64,000 nucleotides of DNA from Syngnathus acus (Eukaryota > Chordata > Actinopteri > Syngnathiformes > Syngnathidae): NCBI RefSeq assembly GCF_901709675.1, contig NC_051089.1, positions 13,693,976-13,757,975 on the forward strand. The letters are read 5' to 3'. Within the stretch, counting starts at the first letter, position 1; every line of letters starts with the position of its first letter. Shown here piece after piece: positions 34,665 to 47,900 of the stretch. Both the position numbers and the translations under genes were made by a program. Under the pieces are notes generated by a model. It did not search any database and was not told the origin of the DNA. It was given only the letters and a program-made list of their open reading frames with translations.

Positions 34665-35816
34665 CCCCCAAATAAAAAAAAGAAAAGGTTTGTATCCATG
34701 ATTAAAATCTCCCACACTAATAATGACATTCATGATAATGGATATGTGAGAAACATCCCAAAAATTGAGTTCGCAAATGATGACCATAAATTTCTTTGGG
34801 TAACAGGATGATAGGAAAGTAGACTTGACATCAGGCTTGTAACTAGCCTTTTTTTCTTCTTACAAAAATGATGAGTCCCGTTCTAAAGGCCAACATGTCT
34901 TTCACGTATAATAGAACCATAATGTTGCACTCAAGGGGCCACCAGGAATGAGTGTATACGCCACGACACACTCACTTTGTAAAAAAGACAACTGGTCTAT
35001 TGTAGGTGATTGTTTGACTGCAGTATAAGTGTGAGTGTGCCAGGAAGGGGAGGGGCTTGTGGGGACAGCACCCTGAGTCCAAGTCAACTCAACCTTCCAA
35101 CCTGCAGACACGGCAGTAAGGCTTTTAGAAAGGAGACCCCTGGAAAGAAAACTTGCAAAATGTTAGAACTCCTTTGTGACACTTTCCTTTCAAATCAAAG
35201 AATGACGCAATTTAAAAAATAAAAACAACATATGTACATGTTTATAAGGATACGTATGTAAAAAATAAAGAATACAATAACGTAGAAAACAATACAATCG
35301 TGGTACAAGGGGATACAAACATACATGACTAAATGTCGGATAATGTTGGGTTGTAAAGAAGGCGGATGTCCAATGTTCACTTCACTGAAACTACCCAATA
35401 GATATACAAAACGCACAAAAGAAACACAGAGACCGCATGGACCAACATCAATACTAGCATGTCGTTGGACTTTTGACAGACGTGCATCGTCATGTGGCAC
35501 CGAACAAACAAACAAACAAAACATGTTTGTATTTTTGCTGAGGAAGTAAGATCACAATCATTTGACCGAGTTCATTGTCTCCGAGAATGGTTCTTCATAA
35601 AAACATGAAGCGCCATGGCCATCTCCTTCCTGAGATTGAGAAAGGTGAGCCAAAAAAGTTCCTAGGAGTTTTTTTTTTCTTTGCAGGACGAAAGGTGTTG
35701 GGGGTGTGGGGGTCCCACAGAAGTCATTTTGTGTGTCCATGGGCCACTTGCTCCCAAATGTTTATTTATTTATTTCTTTACTTTCCTGTGCCAATGGTTT
35801 ATCTGTATGGAGTGTA

Positions 35817-35842
35817 GTGTGTGTGCGTGTGTGTGTGTGTGT
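35817..35842 (-). repeat. CA microsatellite at the start of the neo1 3' UTR
   Basis: The plus strand is mostly (gt)n. In the neo1 transcript this is a CA repeat beginning within 10 nt after the stop codon. Confidence 0.85.
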
Positions 35843-35846
35843 AAGC

Positions 35847-35933
35847 TCATGGTGCTGTGGTGATGGCATTGAGGTCCTTCATGAGGCCCTCCAAGTGGGC
35901 CATCTCCTCGGTCAGCTCATCTGGTTCGTAACT
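35847..35933 (-). CDS. neo1: neo1 last coding exon (P3 motif)
   Basis: 87 nt encoding [20 protein letters not shown] then LNAITTAP and TGA (35847-35849). This is the P3 helix, which in the DCC/neogenin family mediates self-association and effector binding. Acceptor CCTCAG. Confidence 0.96.
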   Translation of the reverse strand, partial: SYEPDELTEEMAHLEGLMKDLNAITTAP

Positions 35934-38900
35934 CTGAGGGAGAGGAACAGGGTTACTGCGAGGGGCGGGGGAGGGGCAGGGGGGTAGGGAGGCAAGCACC
36001 TGGAGGAGGGGAGGAGAGGAGGGAGGAGAAAAGGAGAGGAGAGGGTCAGTCAGGGACCTTTCACAGAGGAAATGGAGGGGGGGGGAGTCAAATGGGTGGG
36101 GTGAGGCGAGCGAGGGGATGATGGATCAATAGGACTGAAGCGTGGGAAGTTACATGACCAGAAAGCGACAGCAGATGAAAGCAAAATAAACCAGCAGAAG
36201 CAAAGAAGCAAAACAATAAACCCAACATTCCAATTGTGGGTTTTGTATTAATCAGCCATAAAAAAAGTAAATGGATTCATAAATTACAGCCAACAGAGGG
36301 TGAGAATGAAGTTAAAGAAGAATGAAGAGAGAAAGAGGAAACAGAAACCGTGGTTAAAATCAAAGTACATCTGCAGCTAGCTATATAATCCAGTGCCCCA
36401 AGAAAACCTGATATGGATTTGGAAGGACAGTGTGAAAGTTACATTTCTGGCACATTAAAACAATTCAATATTGAACAGCAGGAGACGTCTGCAGGCCGCA
36501 ATACTCACGCTGTCGACATCCTCCAGCATCTTGCTAGTCTCTGGGACGTCGGGGGCGTTGGGCACGTTGACTATCATTGGCGTTCGAGTCCTTCCAAGAG
36601 TGCCGATGCAGGCTGTTTTAACGACATGGGGGTGTGTGGGAGGCCCTGAATCAGGTGAACATACCAAGCGGAAATTTCATGAGCACCATGTTGTTCAGTA
36701 ACTTGGTGTCAAACATTCAGTGGCGGTGCTACGTGGCAACCAAAAATCCGGGGGGAAATTTGCATACTTGTGATTTTGCAGCCATTTTCACGTCGATGCA
36801 TTATCCCTAGATTCCTTAATACACTCACACAATTTATAACTACCCATTTAAAGAATACGTCTTCAATTGAACTAAAAACAAACAGGCACAAACCTAATTA
36901 AAAAGCACAATTTAGAATTGTGATGAGTCTGGAGATATTTGTCATCGTGCTTTTTAGATATGACAAACTGCAGCATGCAAAACTATGCCAGCCATCAGTG
37001 ATGATCACTGATTTGTTGTTAGCTAGAAAATCCAAATTGAGGTAGAAGAAGACCAACATTCTGGGATTCTGGGTTTGAATCTCATTCTGGCCTACTAGCG
37101 TGGAGTTTACATGACACAAGACACTATGAAATGCCAGAAGGTTCTGCTCACCAGTCTGAGCGAGCAGGGGAGTGCTGGGCAGCGCCGGGGACTCGAAGCT
37201 AGGATGACCCGAAGCTGGGATGGCAGGCACGGCAAAGCTCTTCAGAGGGTGAGCGTGGGCGTGCGGGTGGGCCGAGCGCAGGGGCGGCAGGTTGCCGGTG
37301 TAGCAGCACTCTTCCTCCGTGGTGCTGGAGCCGTGGTAGCTGCCCTCGGGCTCTGCAAGTATCTCTGAGGGGCAGGAGGCCTGCGAGGATGAGGCAGCTG
37401 GAGGAAGAGGCTCCGAACAAGGTGTATTCCTCACCGACTCTGGAGGACAGAAGAGGGGGAGGAGACCGATGAAGAAGCGATTTTTCTTAAGCTTAAAGTG
37501 TCATCAGCAAGTAACAACAGAGATACGAGGAGACTGCATGAGTCACACAAAGATATAGCGATATCCACCTCCTTGGAAATTTAGTAGTCGATTCATAGCT
37601 CAAAAGCCATGTGAATTTTGCCGTTCATCTTAAGCATGTTGTGCAAACTGTGACATGTGCATCAAAATGCCAAATGAAGCTTACCTGTAGGTTATATTGC
37701 ATTTTAGGTTCATCCTGAAATTTGGCCTGGGAGTCAAACATGTTCCTAACACTTTTTGAGTAGTGCAGTAATCACCACAAACAGGATACCAGACAATAAT
37801 AATTTTCCCCTTAAACCAGAAGAGCACTTTGTAGCCACCCAGTCTTGGACAATGCCTTTTACAAATCACATCATTTCATAGGATGCGGCCTTGCAGTTAG
37901 TAAATGAGATGTTACTTAATAAGCAAATTAGCATTTCAAGATGGCAGTTTCCGCTAAAAGAAGCAGCCCTGCACAGAACGACTGATGACACGAATTACAC
38001 GTAGTCTGCATATTCAAATTTTTTTTTTTTTTGAAACTTTTATAAAAGAATACTAAACCTAAGAAACAGCGGCAACAAAAACGCACATCTGGCTGCTCAA
38101 ATTTGGCCATATGTTGTTCCTCACTACTGTCACTTCCCTTGGTCCAAATCCTCTCCACTCTAAAAACCGCCGTGTCGTGCAAAGACAGCTGCTGCTACAA
38201 CACTAAGCACATTTAATTGCAACTTTGATGGCAGACTTCACTGAATAACATCTGAGGTAGAAGACAGTAAAACGGGTGAGGCAGAGAACAATGGAATACA
38301 TAAAGGTGGAAACATGCTTTTTGGAATAAAATGACTCGAGTCAACATGAGCGTCCTTTTTTGTAATTCCTCCAGCGACCAGCACGGGGCAGTGTCTCACC
38401 TGTGTCTAAATGGGAGACAGGGCTGCAGGGATGCACACGGGGGTGCCCGCTGCCCTGATGGTAGAGGTAGCTGCGCGTGGGCGATGCCAGGCTGCCCATG
38501 TGATAATGGTGCTGATGGTTATCGAGGGAATGGATGGGATGAGCGCTAATTACAGCTGTGGATTCAAATGGACATGGAGGTTTATCATGAGAGAAGGCTG
38601 AAGATGAAGGATGTAGATGCACTTCCGCTCACATACACATTCACACGCTTTCATCCTTTGTCAAGAACTAAATCATCAGCAATAAATGAATCCGGGTACA
38701 AGACGTCAGATATCCGTGGTGCTCCCATTTTTGCATTTTTCAAAGAAACTAAGTGTAAACAATGACACGCTCACTTATCAAACACATTCAGACACACCTC
38801 TGGTCACACACACTTACGCTGAGGTGGCTGTGCATCAAAAGGCATCATCATTTTAGGCCTCATCCCCCGCCGGCCTGCAAGGGTCGACATGCTGTCCTCT

Positions 38901-41900
38901 GATTCATGGCCTAAAAAGTATGGTGGAAACCAGCCAATCAGAAAGAGCTGCTACTCTGCCCTTTTTGGAGATGAATCCATTTTGAACCATGGTTCATTTC
39001 AGATGCTTTAAGTCCTACATTTTGACCCAATTGTAAAAAGGTATTGTAAAATTTGATAAACACTTTTGATGCAAGAAGGTGGAGCAGTCATTCTGTGAAC
39101 ATGGCGTGTGTGAAAAGCATGCATATGACTGGCAAGACAAGAAAATGATCAAACACTGAGTGCAGACCTCCAGAAACTTACTGAGAAACTGTGTAAAGCA
39201 GGCGCTAATTGAACACAAGTTGGATCTAGACACACAAACAACAATGGGGGAGGAGGGGCTGCTGCATTTGGCAACATTAATGAGACATATTTATGGAAGT
39301 GCGGAGCTGCCAATATAAACTAAAAATATGTTGACTGGCAAATCCGTTCGAACGTACTCGCAAATACATCCAAACTGGCTCGCAAATACGTTCAAATTTA
39401 TTTGGAGCCAAATGCTAAAAACGTAGCATTTTATCCACAACGCCACGAGGTATGCGCAAGTAAAAAAAACGTTTTAACCATTTGGCTTACATCATACTAA
39501 TATGTTTGAAAAGTATTCTTAATCTTGCGGTTTTATTGTGGCTACAGTGCATGATTTTCGTTCTGCCTTTTTTTCCACATAATGCCGCGAGGTATATTTA
39601 TGCAAAAGTAAAGAGCCCGTTGCATTATGGGGGGTAAAATGCCAAATGTAAATGATGCGGTGCAGCCATAATAAAATCATAAAATTACAAATAAACAATT
39701 TGACTTTCTTAATTTCTCAACGTGATTGTATAATGTAGGCCAAATAATTAAAAACTAAATATTTCTTTTCTCATAGATGCACAAGTCAATATCGTATGGG
39801 AAAAATTACGAGGAAAAAAGCTACATTGCAATGCTAAACAATAGTGGAGCACAATTCCAAGCTAAAACCTAGCAACGACTGTCTGACTCAAAAGCCTGAG
39901 TCGCATCATATGACCATAAGATTCATTGAACTAGTTATTCTTCCCACAGACTGACCACGGTAGGAATTTCGCCTCTGCTGCAGATGGGGGTTGCTGTCCA
40001 TGCCGCTGTCTGCTGGAGTTATGTCTTGGGAGGTGCGCGGGATGGGTGTTTCGGTCATGACCGGGTTTGGCTCCGGTGACTTGTCCATTGGTTTGAGCTC
40101 CAGCCGCTCATGGTGGATCCAAAGATCAGGCGGTTTCAAATCTTTGGAGGTGCCCTTGTATTTGTGCGAGCCATTGGACGACTTGGAGGCCGCCCGCTTC
40201 CTGTGTGATGTAAAGGCGAGGTTAATGGAGGAAACGACAGTCACGTTGAAGGAGGCCATCTGACCATAAAACCGTCTGTGGTTCGTGTAATCTGATCTCC
40301 TGGATGTTACAACAGCAGGGAACAGTCTGCGTGTGCTGATATGATCATAACGAGCACAACATTCGACATCTTTTTTTTTTTTTTTTTTTTTTTACAATGA
40401 TTACTTGAAATTTATGACAGACTGGAAACCTTGATGGAAGAAGCAGACCTTCTGTAAATCCAATTCTTGTTGCCTCATGGGGACTACAATTGGTAAGAGC
40501 CAGACAGCCGAGAGAAGTAGTGAACTCATAATTCAAAGATTTAAGTGTTTATAGACAAAAAAAAAATAAGAAATTGATGTGTGATGGTTTTTGCTTACTT
40601 TTTCTGGTGTGACGTGGTGCGCCGTGTGCACAGGAAGGCCCCCACAACTACCAGGATGATGATGAACGCTCCCACTGAGATGATGATGACGATGACCAGG
40701 ATGTGATTTTCATTGCTTCCCATACCGGATTTGCCTTGAAAAAGACCACTTATCACTTAGCATGGTAAATGTGAATGCAGAACCGTCAAATAAGCAAACA
40801 AGCTGTTCTGCTGCACGAAGGTCAACAGAAGTGAAGACAGTAAATCCTTTTGAATCCAGGATAAAGACTTTGCCACCTCCCCGCTCCAAACTAATTTTAA
40901 GGTCTTTGAAGCATTAAAGTAGCTTTCACTGTCAGTAATTTTAGAAAACTAGTACTTTCAAATCTTTGCTTGTACATTCTTTTAATAATTCTTAGTAAGC
41001 TACTTTAGTTCTCTTTGCTTGGCCTTTGAATGTCTTTAGCTGTTTTTAAATGCTTTTAGGGTGTTGTGGTTTTGGTTTAGTAAAGCACATTGAGTTGTCT
41101 TGTGTATGAAATGTGGAAAATAAATAAAACCGCCTTGCTTTGCCCGTACATGACAATGGATGGGTATTTGACTAAATGTTCTGGATGGAAATTGATCAGT
41201 TATGGTAATCAAATGTTATTTTTTGTGAACTCCTGTTGAAATAATATTGCTCATAGGAGTTTGTCATAACATGCAAGCTAAGATGGCAAAAAAAATTACA
41301 GTGACCCGAGAAAATGGTACAATTGGTGGCTTTGAAGTGGTATGACCGGCTCAAAGCGATATTTTCTTTTCTTTTTTACAGACCCCCAAATCAATCAACA
41401 GTCAGTTCTGCGTAATTAACCCAATTCTGAGTAATCAACAATACTGGCCATCCCTAAATATGTCTATTACAAAAATATAATCAATTTGACATTATAAGCA
41501 TGTACTGTACTTATTTTGATTTGAAGCTTAAAAATGTTGAAAAATCTTACCAACTGCTGATCCAGGATCAAGGGGAAGTTGGTTGCCCGGAGGTCCAGGC
41601 TTCGATGGAAGATTTGAGGCTGTCAGTGGACACAAAGAGTGGCTTCATGAGGGAAAAGATGCTTTACAGAAAATCTTTAAATTGATGAATGGATTCTGGT
41701 CTTGGCATATCATACTGCCTCGTGTAGGTCAATGGGCTAGACTCCAATCTAAAACTTGCTATAAGCCAAAGCTGGAAAGTTGGAAATCCTAGCAAGAGGA
41801 GCAGACTCACAAGTGTGCACACAAAAATGAAGTGTAAGGGGTGTTTACCTTGGTCATTAGCCATTTTGTCAGAGGACTCAGCTTAAGAAGCACAGAAAAG

Positions 41901-44900
41901 AAGAAGAAAAAAAAAAAAACATCATACAAAAAAAACACAGGTTAGCAGGGTGGCAAGTGAGAAGAAAACAGAACAAGAGATCAAGTCTGTGAGAAGGCAG
42001 TTGCAGAACAATTTGAAACTGATTTAAGTGAAAAAAAAACAAAAAAAAAAACAAAATACACTACTATTAAAGAAAGCTGACAAATACCGCAACTAAATAA
42101 CTCAAATGTGAGATGTGTACCTTATATGTCATTACTCTAGTGAAGAGTAACCAATAGAAGTAAAGGCTTGGGGGACAAAAATCAACAGAAAATATTATTC
42201 TCAAATGGGAGGGAGGGAGGGGGGGGGGCAATAGAAATTAAATAAGCCCTCCAAAATGGATGTAGATCCAAAATTAAACTCACTGGTTGGTCGCAAGATA
42301 TATATTATATTGAGATCCATCTGGATTTTAATGGTCACTGTGAGAGTGGTATAAATTTAACAATATGTTTATTATTGTATATTTTGGAGAACATTCAAGT
42401 TTGATTAGGCAGGAATCCCAATTGTACTTACAGGGGAGTATTTATTCAGCTGCATATAATGAAAGGCATAATCAATGTTACCAACCGTTATATTACAAAT
42501 TATATAATGTGAGAATGGAGTTACGAGACGAAATAAAAAGTGCAAAATTGCAAGAACCGAGACGGACTTGGCAGTTAAGGACATCATCCACGACGTAAGA
42601 GCTTAAAAAGTGCAAAGTCGGAATGTAACACGTGGCGTTAAAACTCGACACTTTTTTTTGGAGTCCCACAACCACAAGGAGTGAGCCTGGACCTCTAGGA
42701 ACGGACTATATGGGGGAACATAGTATTTACTCAAACGTGACCCAAATGAAGTGGCCAATGAGTGTGATTATGCAAGAATATAGGAATTTGTGACCTCCAT
42801 TTAAGTACAAAAGAACACTCCTCAACAATTTATTCGGCAGCCTCATGCTTCTAATTGCATCTCATATTTAGTTGCCATGTTATTTTAGAGAAACTCACTC
42901 TTTGGGGTCCTAAAGTGTACAGCCTCAGACGTGGGGCCCATGCCTTTTGAGTTTCGAGCCTCAATCTTGAAATAGTATGTGGTGTCTAGAGTAAGGTCCT
43001 GGATCTGGTGAGTCAGGCGGTTGCCCAACACGGGTTCAACGACCCAGTCGTGGTCCTCCGCATTGACATCTGTGCTGTAGTAGATGATGTAACCTATAAA
43101 AGGGGGTGCAGAGAGGTAGATTATGTGCTTTGATGGCTTTAATGCCAGTTCTGGTTTTCACGTGGAAAAGTAGACTAATTCAGGCCAGATGTGTGGGGGA
43201 AAACTGAATGAGACCACCACGTGACAATTTTGAGACTTACCTGTGATTTTCCCATTGGCCTCAGAGGGAGGCTGCCAGTTGATGATGATGGTGCGAGGCT
43301 TGTTCTCTTTGCTCACCACTGTCACATCTTTGGGGGACGAGCTAGGAACTAAAGGTGGGGATTGACGAGAGGGTATTCACCATAGCAAAAAAAAAAAAAA
43401 AAACCTCATTCATGCTACATTGTTAGCCTGAATGTTGGCAAATATAACTATTCATCCTGTCTAACTAATCTTAAAGTATTGCTTTGCTACCGTCTGTTTG
43501 AACCCTGCAGGCCTGTTCCAAATATAGCTCACCATGATGCATTACAATTTTGGAAAACAGTTGTAGAAGTTTTAAAATGTAATCAATGGAAGATCTTTCA
43601 AAGTGTTGCATATTGGTATTTATCAGTTTTCTAACAATTGTGCGAAATCATTAACATGATCAATTTTGTCACATAACGGATTTCTTTATCATCAGGCCAA
43701 ATAATAACATGACCAAATGTATTATTTCAGAAATGTTTATCAAACTGTTAGCCCTTCCCACTAATCAGTAGCCAAGAAGTAACTCTCAGCTTCAAAAAGG
43801 TTGGTGAGCCCTGCTATACACAATAATAAGCCTCTGTAAGGCAGGCACCAATTATTGACAGATTTCTGCTACTCGCCGCAGGGCTCTGTCTGTATTTTCC
43901 CAAGCGAACAGTGGGGGATGTAAAAAAAAAAAAAAAAAAATCAGTTTATCATTGTATCATCTTAAACTCGCATGTGGCTGTGATCTAATCAATGATTAGC
44001 TGCTACAATCAGTGAGAGGTTTATGCATTTTGTCACATTTTGATGCATGTTTGTGGCGCTCCTACTGGTTTCAAAGGTGGTTCCCTGGGCTGTCATGCTC
44101 CATGTGCTCGTGCGTCGACCTTTGGTCACCATAACGGAGAACTCGTACAAGGTGTTGGGCTTCAGTCCTGACACCATGTGGTTTAGGCTGGTGGTGTTGG
44201 CAACCTGTGAACAGGAGAACAAGACATCATTCTTGGACCTCAATGTAAAATACTAATAATAAAATAATACAAATAATTATTTATAATGTTATACATACAA
44301 AATGGTTCAGTGTCTGCCAATGTTATTTCATGTTATTACTTCTTTCAAAACTAAAGGCTTTCAGTCGCATTTGCTAGTTTCAGCAATAGTAATAGCAACA
44401 TGAATATTCCATTTTAGAAGAAATCCAAGGTAGGGCTATATACTACATAGTCGTAATTTTCAAGTGTGAAAACATGGATCCTCAAAAAGACACAGTTGAT
44501 ATCATTGCTGCTTAAGTTAATATTGGAGTTTCTGATGTTATTGTCCACAAGATATAAATCAGTGTTGTGTTGTTTTTTTCCCCTTGTCTCTAGTCGGGGC
44601 TCTGCCAATGACCTGAACTTGAAGAAAATGCTTCATCCTGCTTCGCCGAACCTAGAAGTTGGCTGCCGCCCCCTGCATGTACTCTAAGTGTCAAACAAAG
44701 ACATCTAAAGTCCCTGAGGAAGGACTGTGTGGGTTTTCAGGAGATTCCAAACTCAAGAAACACTCATGTGACTATGCAAGTGTGTGCTTTAACATGAAGA
44801 GCACCTACTGACTGTGGTTCCTTTCATGGCCACAGTTTTACCGTACAACTCGTTTGAAACATTTAGCACACATCTATTACAAAGAGACAGCTGCTCCAGT

Positions 44901-47900
44901 TTGACCATTATTGAATTTAAAGGTCATGTCTTTATTTTTTTTGTTTTACGATCAAATTTAGTTCATATTACAAGGGATGTCTACTCATTTTTTTAAGAGT
45001 ATAATCTAGAATGGCATTTTTAAGATTAACGTTCTGTTCTCAAGTGGGGCAGTACAACAGCAGATGGTGAAACAGGGAAAGGCAGAAGGCAGAGAATCTA
45101 TAAGCAGCATGAGAGTTCCTCACACGAAGTATTAGACCAATATAAAAAATACCTTGTTAATAGACGTGTAAATATATTGGATTTAGTTAATTGAATAGAA
45201 ACATAATGAGCCTGTAGAGCTCTTTAATTACTCTTGCAGTGTGCAAATCACTCAAATTCAACCAGCAATACATGCCAGCGGGCTGTGCTGTACTATAAAA
45301 TGGAGCGGTTGAGGCTAACAATTTGTAGGTAGCTTAAAACGCACAATGTTTTCAGAGGAAAAAGAAAACAGAAGTTGTCAGCAACAGCGGCAACGTAAGA
45401 TGGCTGAGAGAGGCCCATTGATATCCATTCATATACAGTTTAAGAAAGCAAATAAGGACGAGTTACTCCGCCAACCTTCCACACCAGGCATGGGAAAGCG
45501 CAATGTGCCAGGAAACTGTGAATGCAAGACCAATTGTACCACGGTGTGCTGTGTATATTACTACAAGTAGACATTTGGCAAATGCAGAAATCAGATGGTG
45601 TGGCTATGCCAAATATTTTCAAACCTCTTGCATAATTCTTGCTGAAATCTGGTCCAAGATTTCAAATGGTAGTGAATAAAAACATTTCAATACTGTAAGC
45701 ATTTTTTTGTTTCCAAACCCATTTTTACAATAATGTGAACAACAGTTGAACAAACTATTATCCTTAACTTCAGATTTCAGAAGTTATGTAGCCTTAAATA
45801 TACCGTATTTTGCACACTATAAGGCGCACTATAAGGCGCACCGGACAGAAAAGCCAAATGGCTGGATTTTCTCGTGTTAAAACATGTTTAACAATATTCC
45901 TTGATAGTATATATTGTATAGTACTCCACAAGAGTCTTACCTTCATTTTGGTGTTGGCAGGGATGTTGGTCTTCCAGCGCACTGTGTAGTAGCGGTTATC
46001 TGTGATCTTCTGGTTCTTCGGCAGCGAGTTGTCCGCCCAGGTGACTTTAATGGTGTCATGGCTCAAAACGGAGGCCTGAACACCCACAGGCGGCATCATG
46101 GGGGTGGGATCTGGAACTGGGGTGTATGGAGCATGGAAGAGTTCGTACAGGTCAACATCAGGGTCTATGGGGTCTGCCCAACAGGCAGTAAACCCGCAGC
46201 CAAGCGTACAAATTAAAATGAGCAAATTAAAACACAAAGAAATGCATGACATGGTCATGACACAATCAGGCAGGAGTCCAGATGGGATGCAGGGTAAAAA
46301 AACAGCCAGAAAAATAAGGTTATTGAGTTACAAAGAAGAATGGCGGGTGAAAGGTGAAACCAAACATAAGCACAACAAACATGGGATTGGGAAGGGTGAA
46401 GAGAAAGAGAAAAGATTCTATTAGAAAAATATACACTAACCTCTAAAATCAGACAAATCTACAGACTTTTAAAAGTTGCTGTGTGATATCACTACTAGTG
46501 CTACTGTGAGAAAAAGGAAGAGATGCTCGATTATAGACTACAGAGAATTGTTTTTCATACTTCCATTCGATTGTTTTGGGGGGGAACATGGTAGGAAATG
46601 TTGAATATAAAGCAAAAATGCCCACAAATATGTATGTAAATTATGTTTGACTTAAGGGTGCGCCCCTCCCTTGCACATTTGCTTGACTTCTTCATGGTCT
46701 TCACTTCATTAAGTGATATAAGAGCAAGCTTTGGTCAGTCATCCGCGATGACTCTCTTCAACCACTTGTTGGTCCTCACCCTGCATGACTCCATTCATTC
46801 TCTGTTCCAAGCACTTTGATGAAAACCAAAGCATTCATGCGATTAAGGAGAGTATTGTGGTTTTTGAGTGAAATGCAGAAGCTGTTTTGTCTCTCTTTTT
46901 TACCAAACTCAAAAGTGGGTCCCTGTTATTTGTAAAGGGGTTAATGAATTCATTTTCTTCAAACTTTGCTCGCTCCTCACTCAAGTTAAGCCCGCCCCAC
47001 ACTTTTGCAACCCAAGTTCACCAAGTTTTTTTTTTTTAAGAGTTTTATGTTTCCTAAGTATAAATCCTATGTAGGTCAGCTTGTCTTTTTAATCCTGACT
47101 TGAACAAACTGGCAGGAAAAAAACGCGCCCCCGAGGAGGCAGCAACAGACGACGGTGGAAGGATTTTTGGTTCTGCTTTGAGAAGAAACGTTTGGATCTG
47201 ACGAAGGGTTGCCAAAGTCACCACAGGGGGTCCGGGTGTGTGCAGCACTGTATGTGTCTACGAGGATGTGAGGTGGAGCAATGCATTTCATAGAGAAGCT
47301 TGTGCATGTGTGCACTTAGACTGCCACCCGCCGTGACGTGATTCATGTCATTCAGCATCCCGCCCTCACTATTGCAACAGAGCTGTGGAGGAGACAAAGT
47401 GGCGCCATCAAGGCTGAGCGGGGAGCTGCGAGTCTAGATTTGAACGTGTGAAGGGTGCAGACCCCCTCTTTTGGGACGCCCCAGGGATCCCATGCAACTT
47501 ATCGTCATACACTGACGCAGAGAGTGTATGAAGTCTGCTTTTATGGAACAACACTAGAAGTGCTTTACACTTGAAGATCATTTGTGGCGAACACTGGGTT
47601 GGGACTTGCGTTTTGGTCTGTAATTGAGATGTACGTATGTTATAATTAGCTTGTCTTTGGTCATGGCTGAGGGCAGCAGAGCTCTTAAACACAAAGGGAC
47701 AGGAATCATGCCTAAATAACCGATAAACGAGGCAAGTGGAGCACTGTGTGGATTGGCTGTGTTATATTTAATCAACACGCCTACCTCCACATAGTTTAGC
47801 GTCTTTGTGCTGAGCTATGGTTTATTTCTTTACTTTGCTTTCAAATGTCTTAAACCCAAATCGATTATTCTATCGAGTAATCGGCTAAAATTTTATTTTG

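Larger units (their letters stand above)
32441..35846. other. snx1-neo1 intergenic stretch and neo1 3' UTR
   Basis: The part nearest 35846 is neo1 3' UTR, beginning with a CA repeat. Possible poly(A) signals are overlapping AATAAA at 34572-34590 and 35761-35775 on the minus strand. A 33-bp tandem duplication lies at 34599-34664. No coding exon was recognised. Confidence 0.5.
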
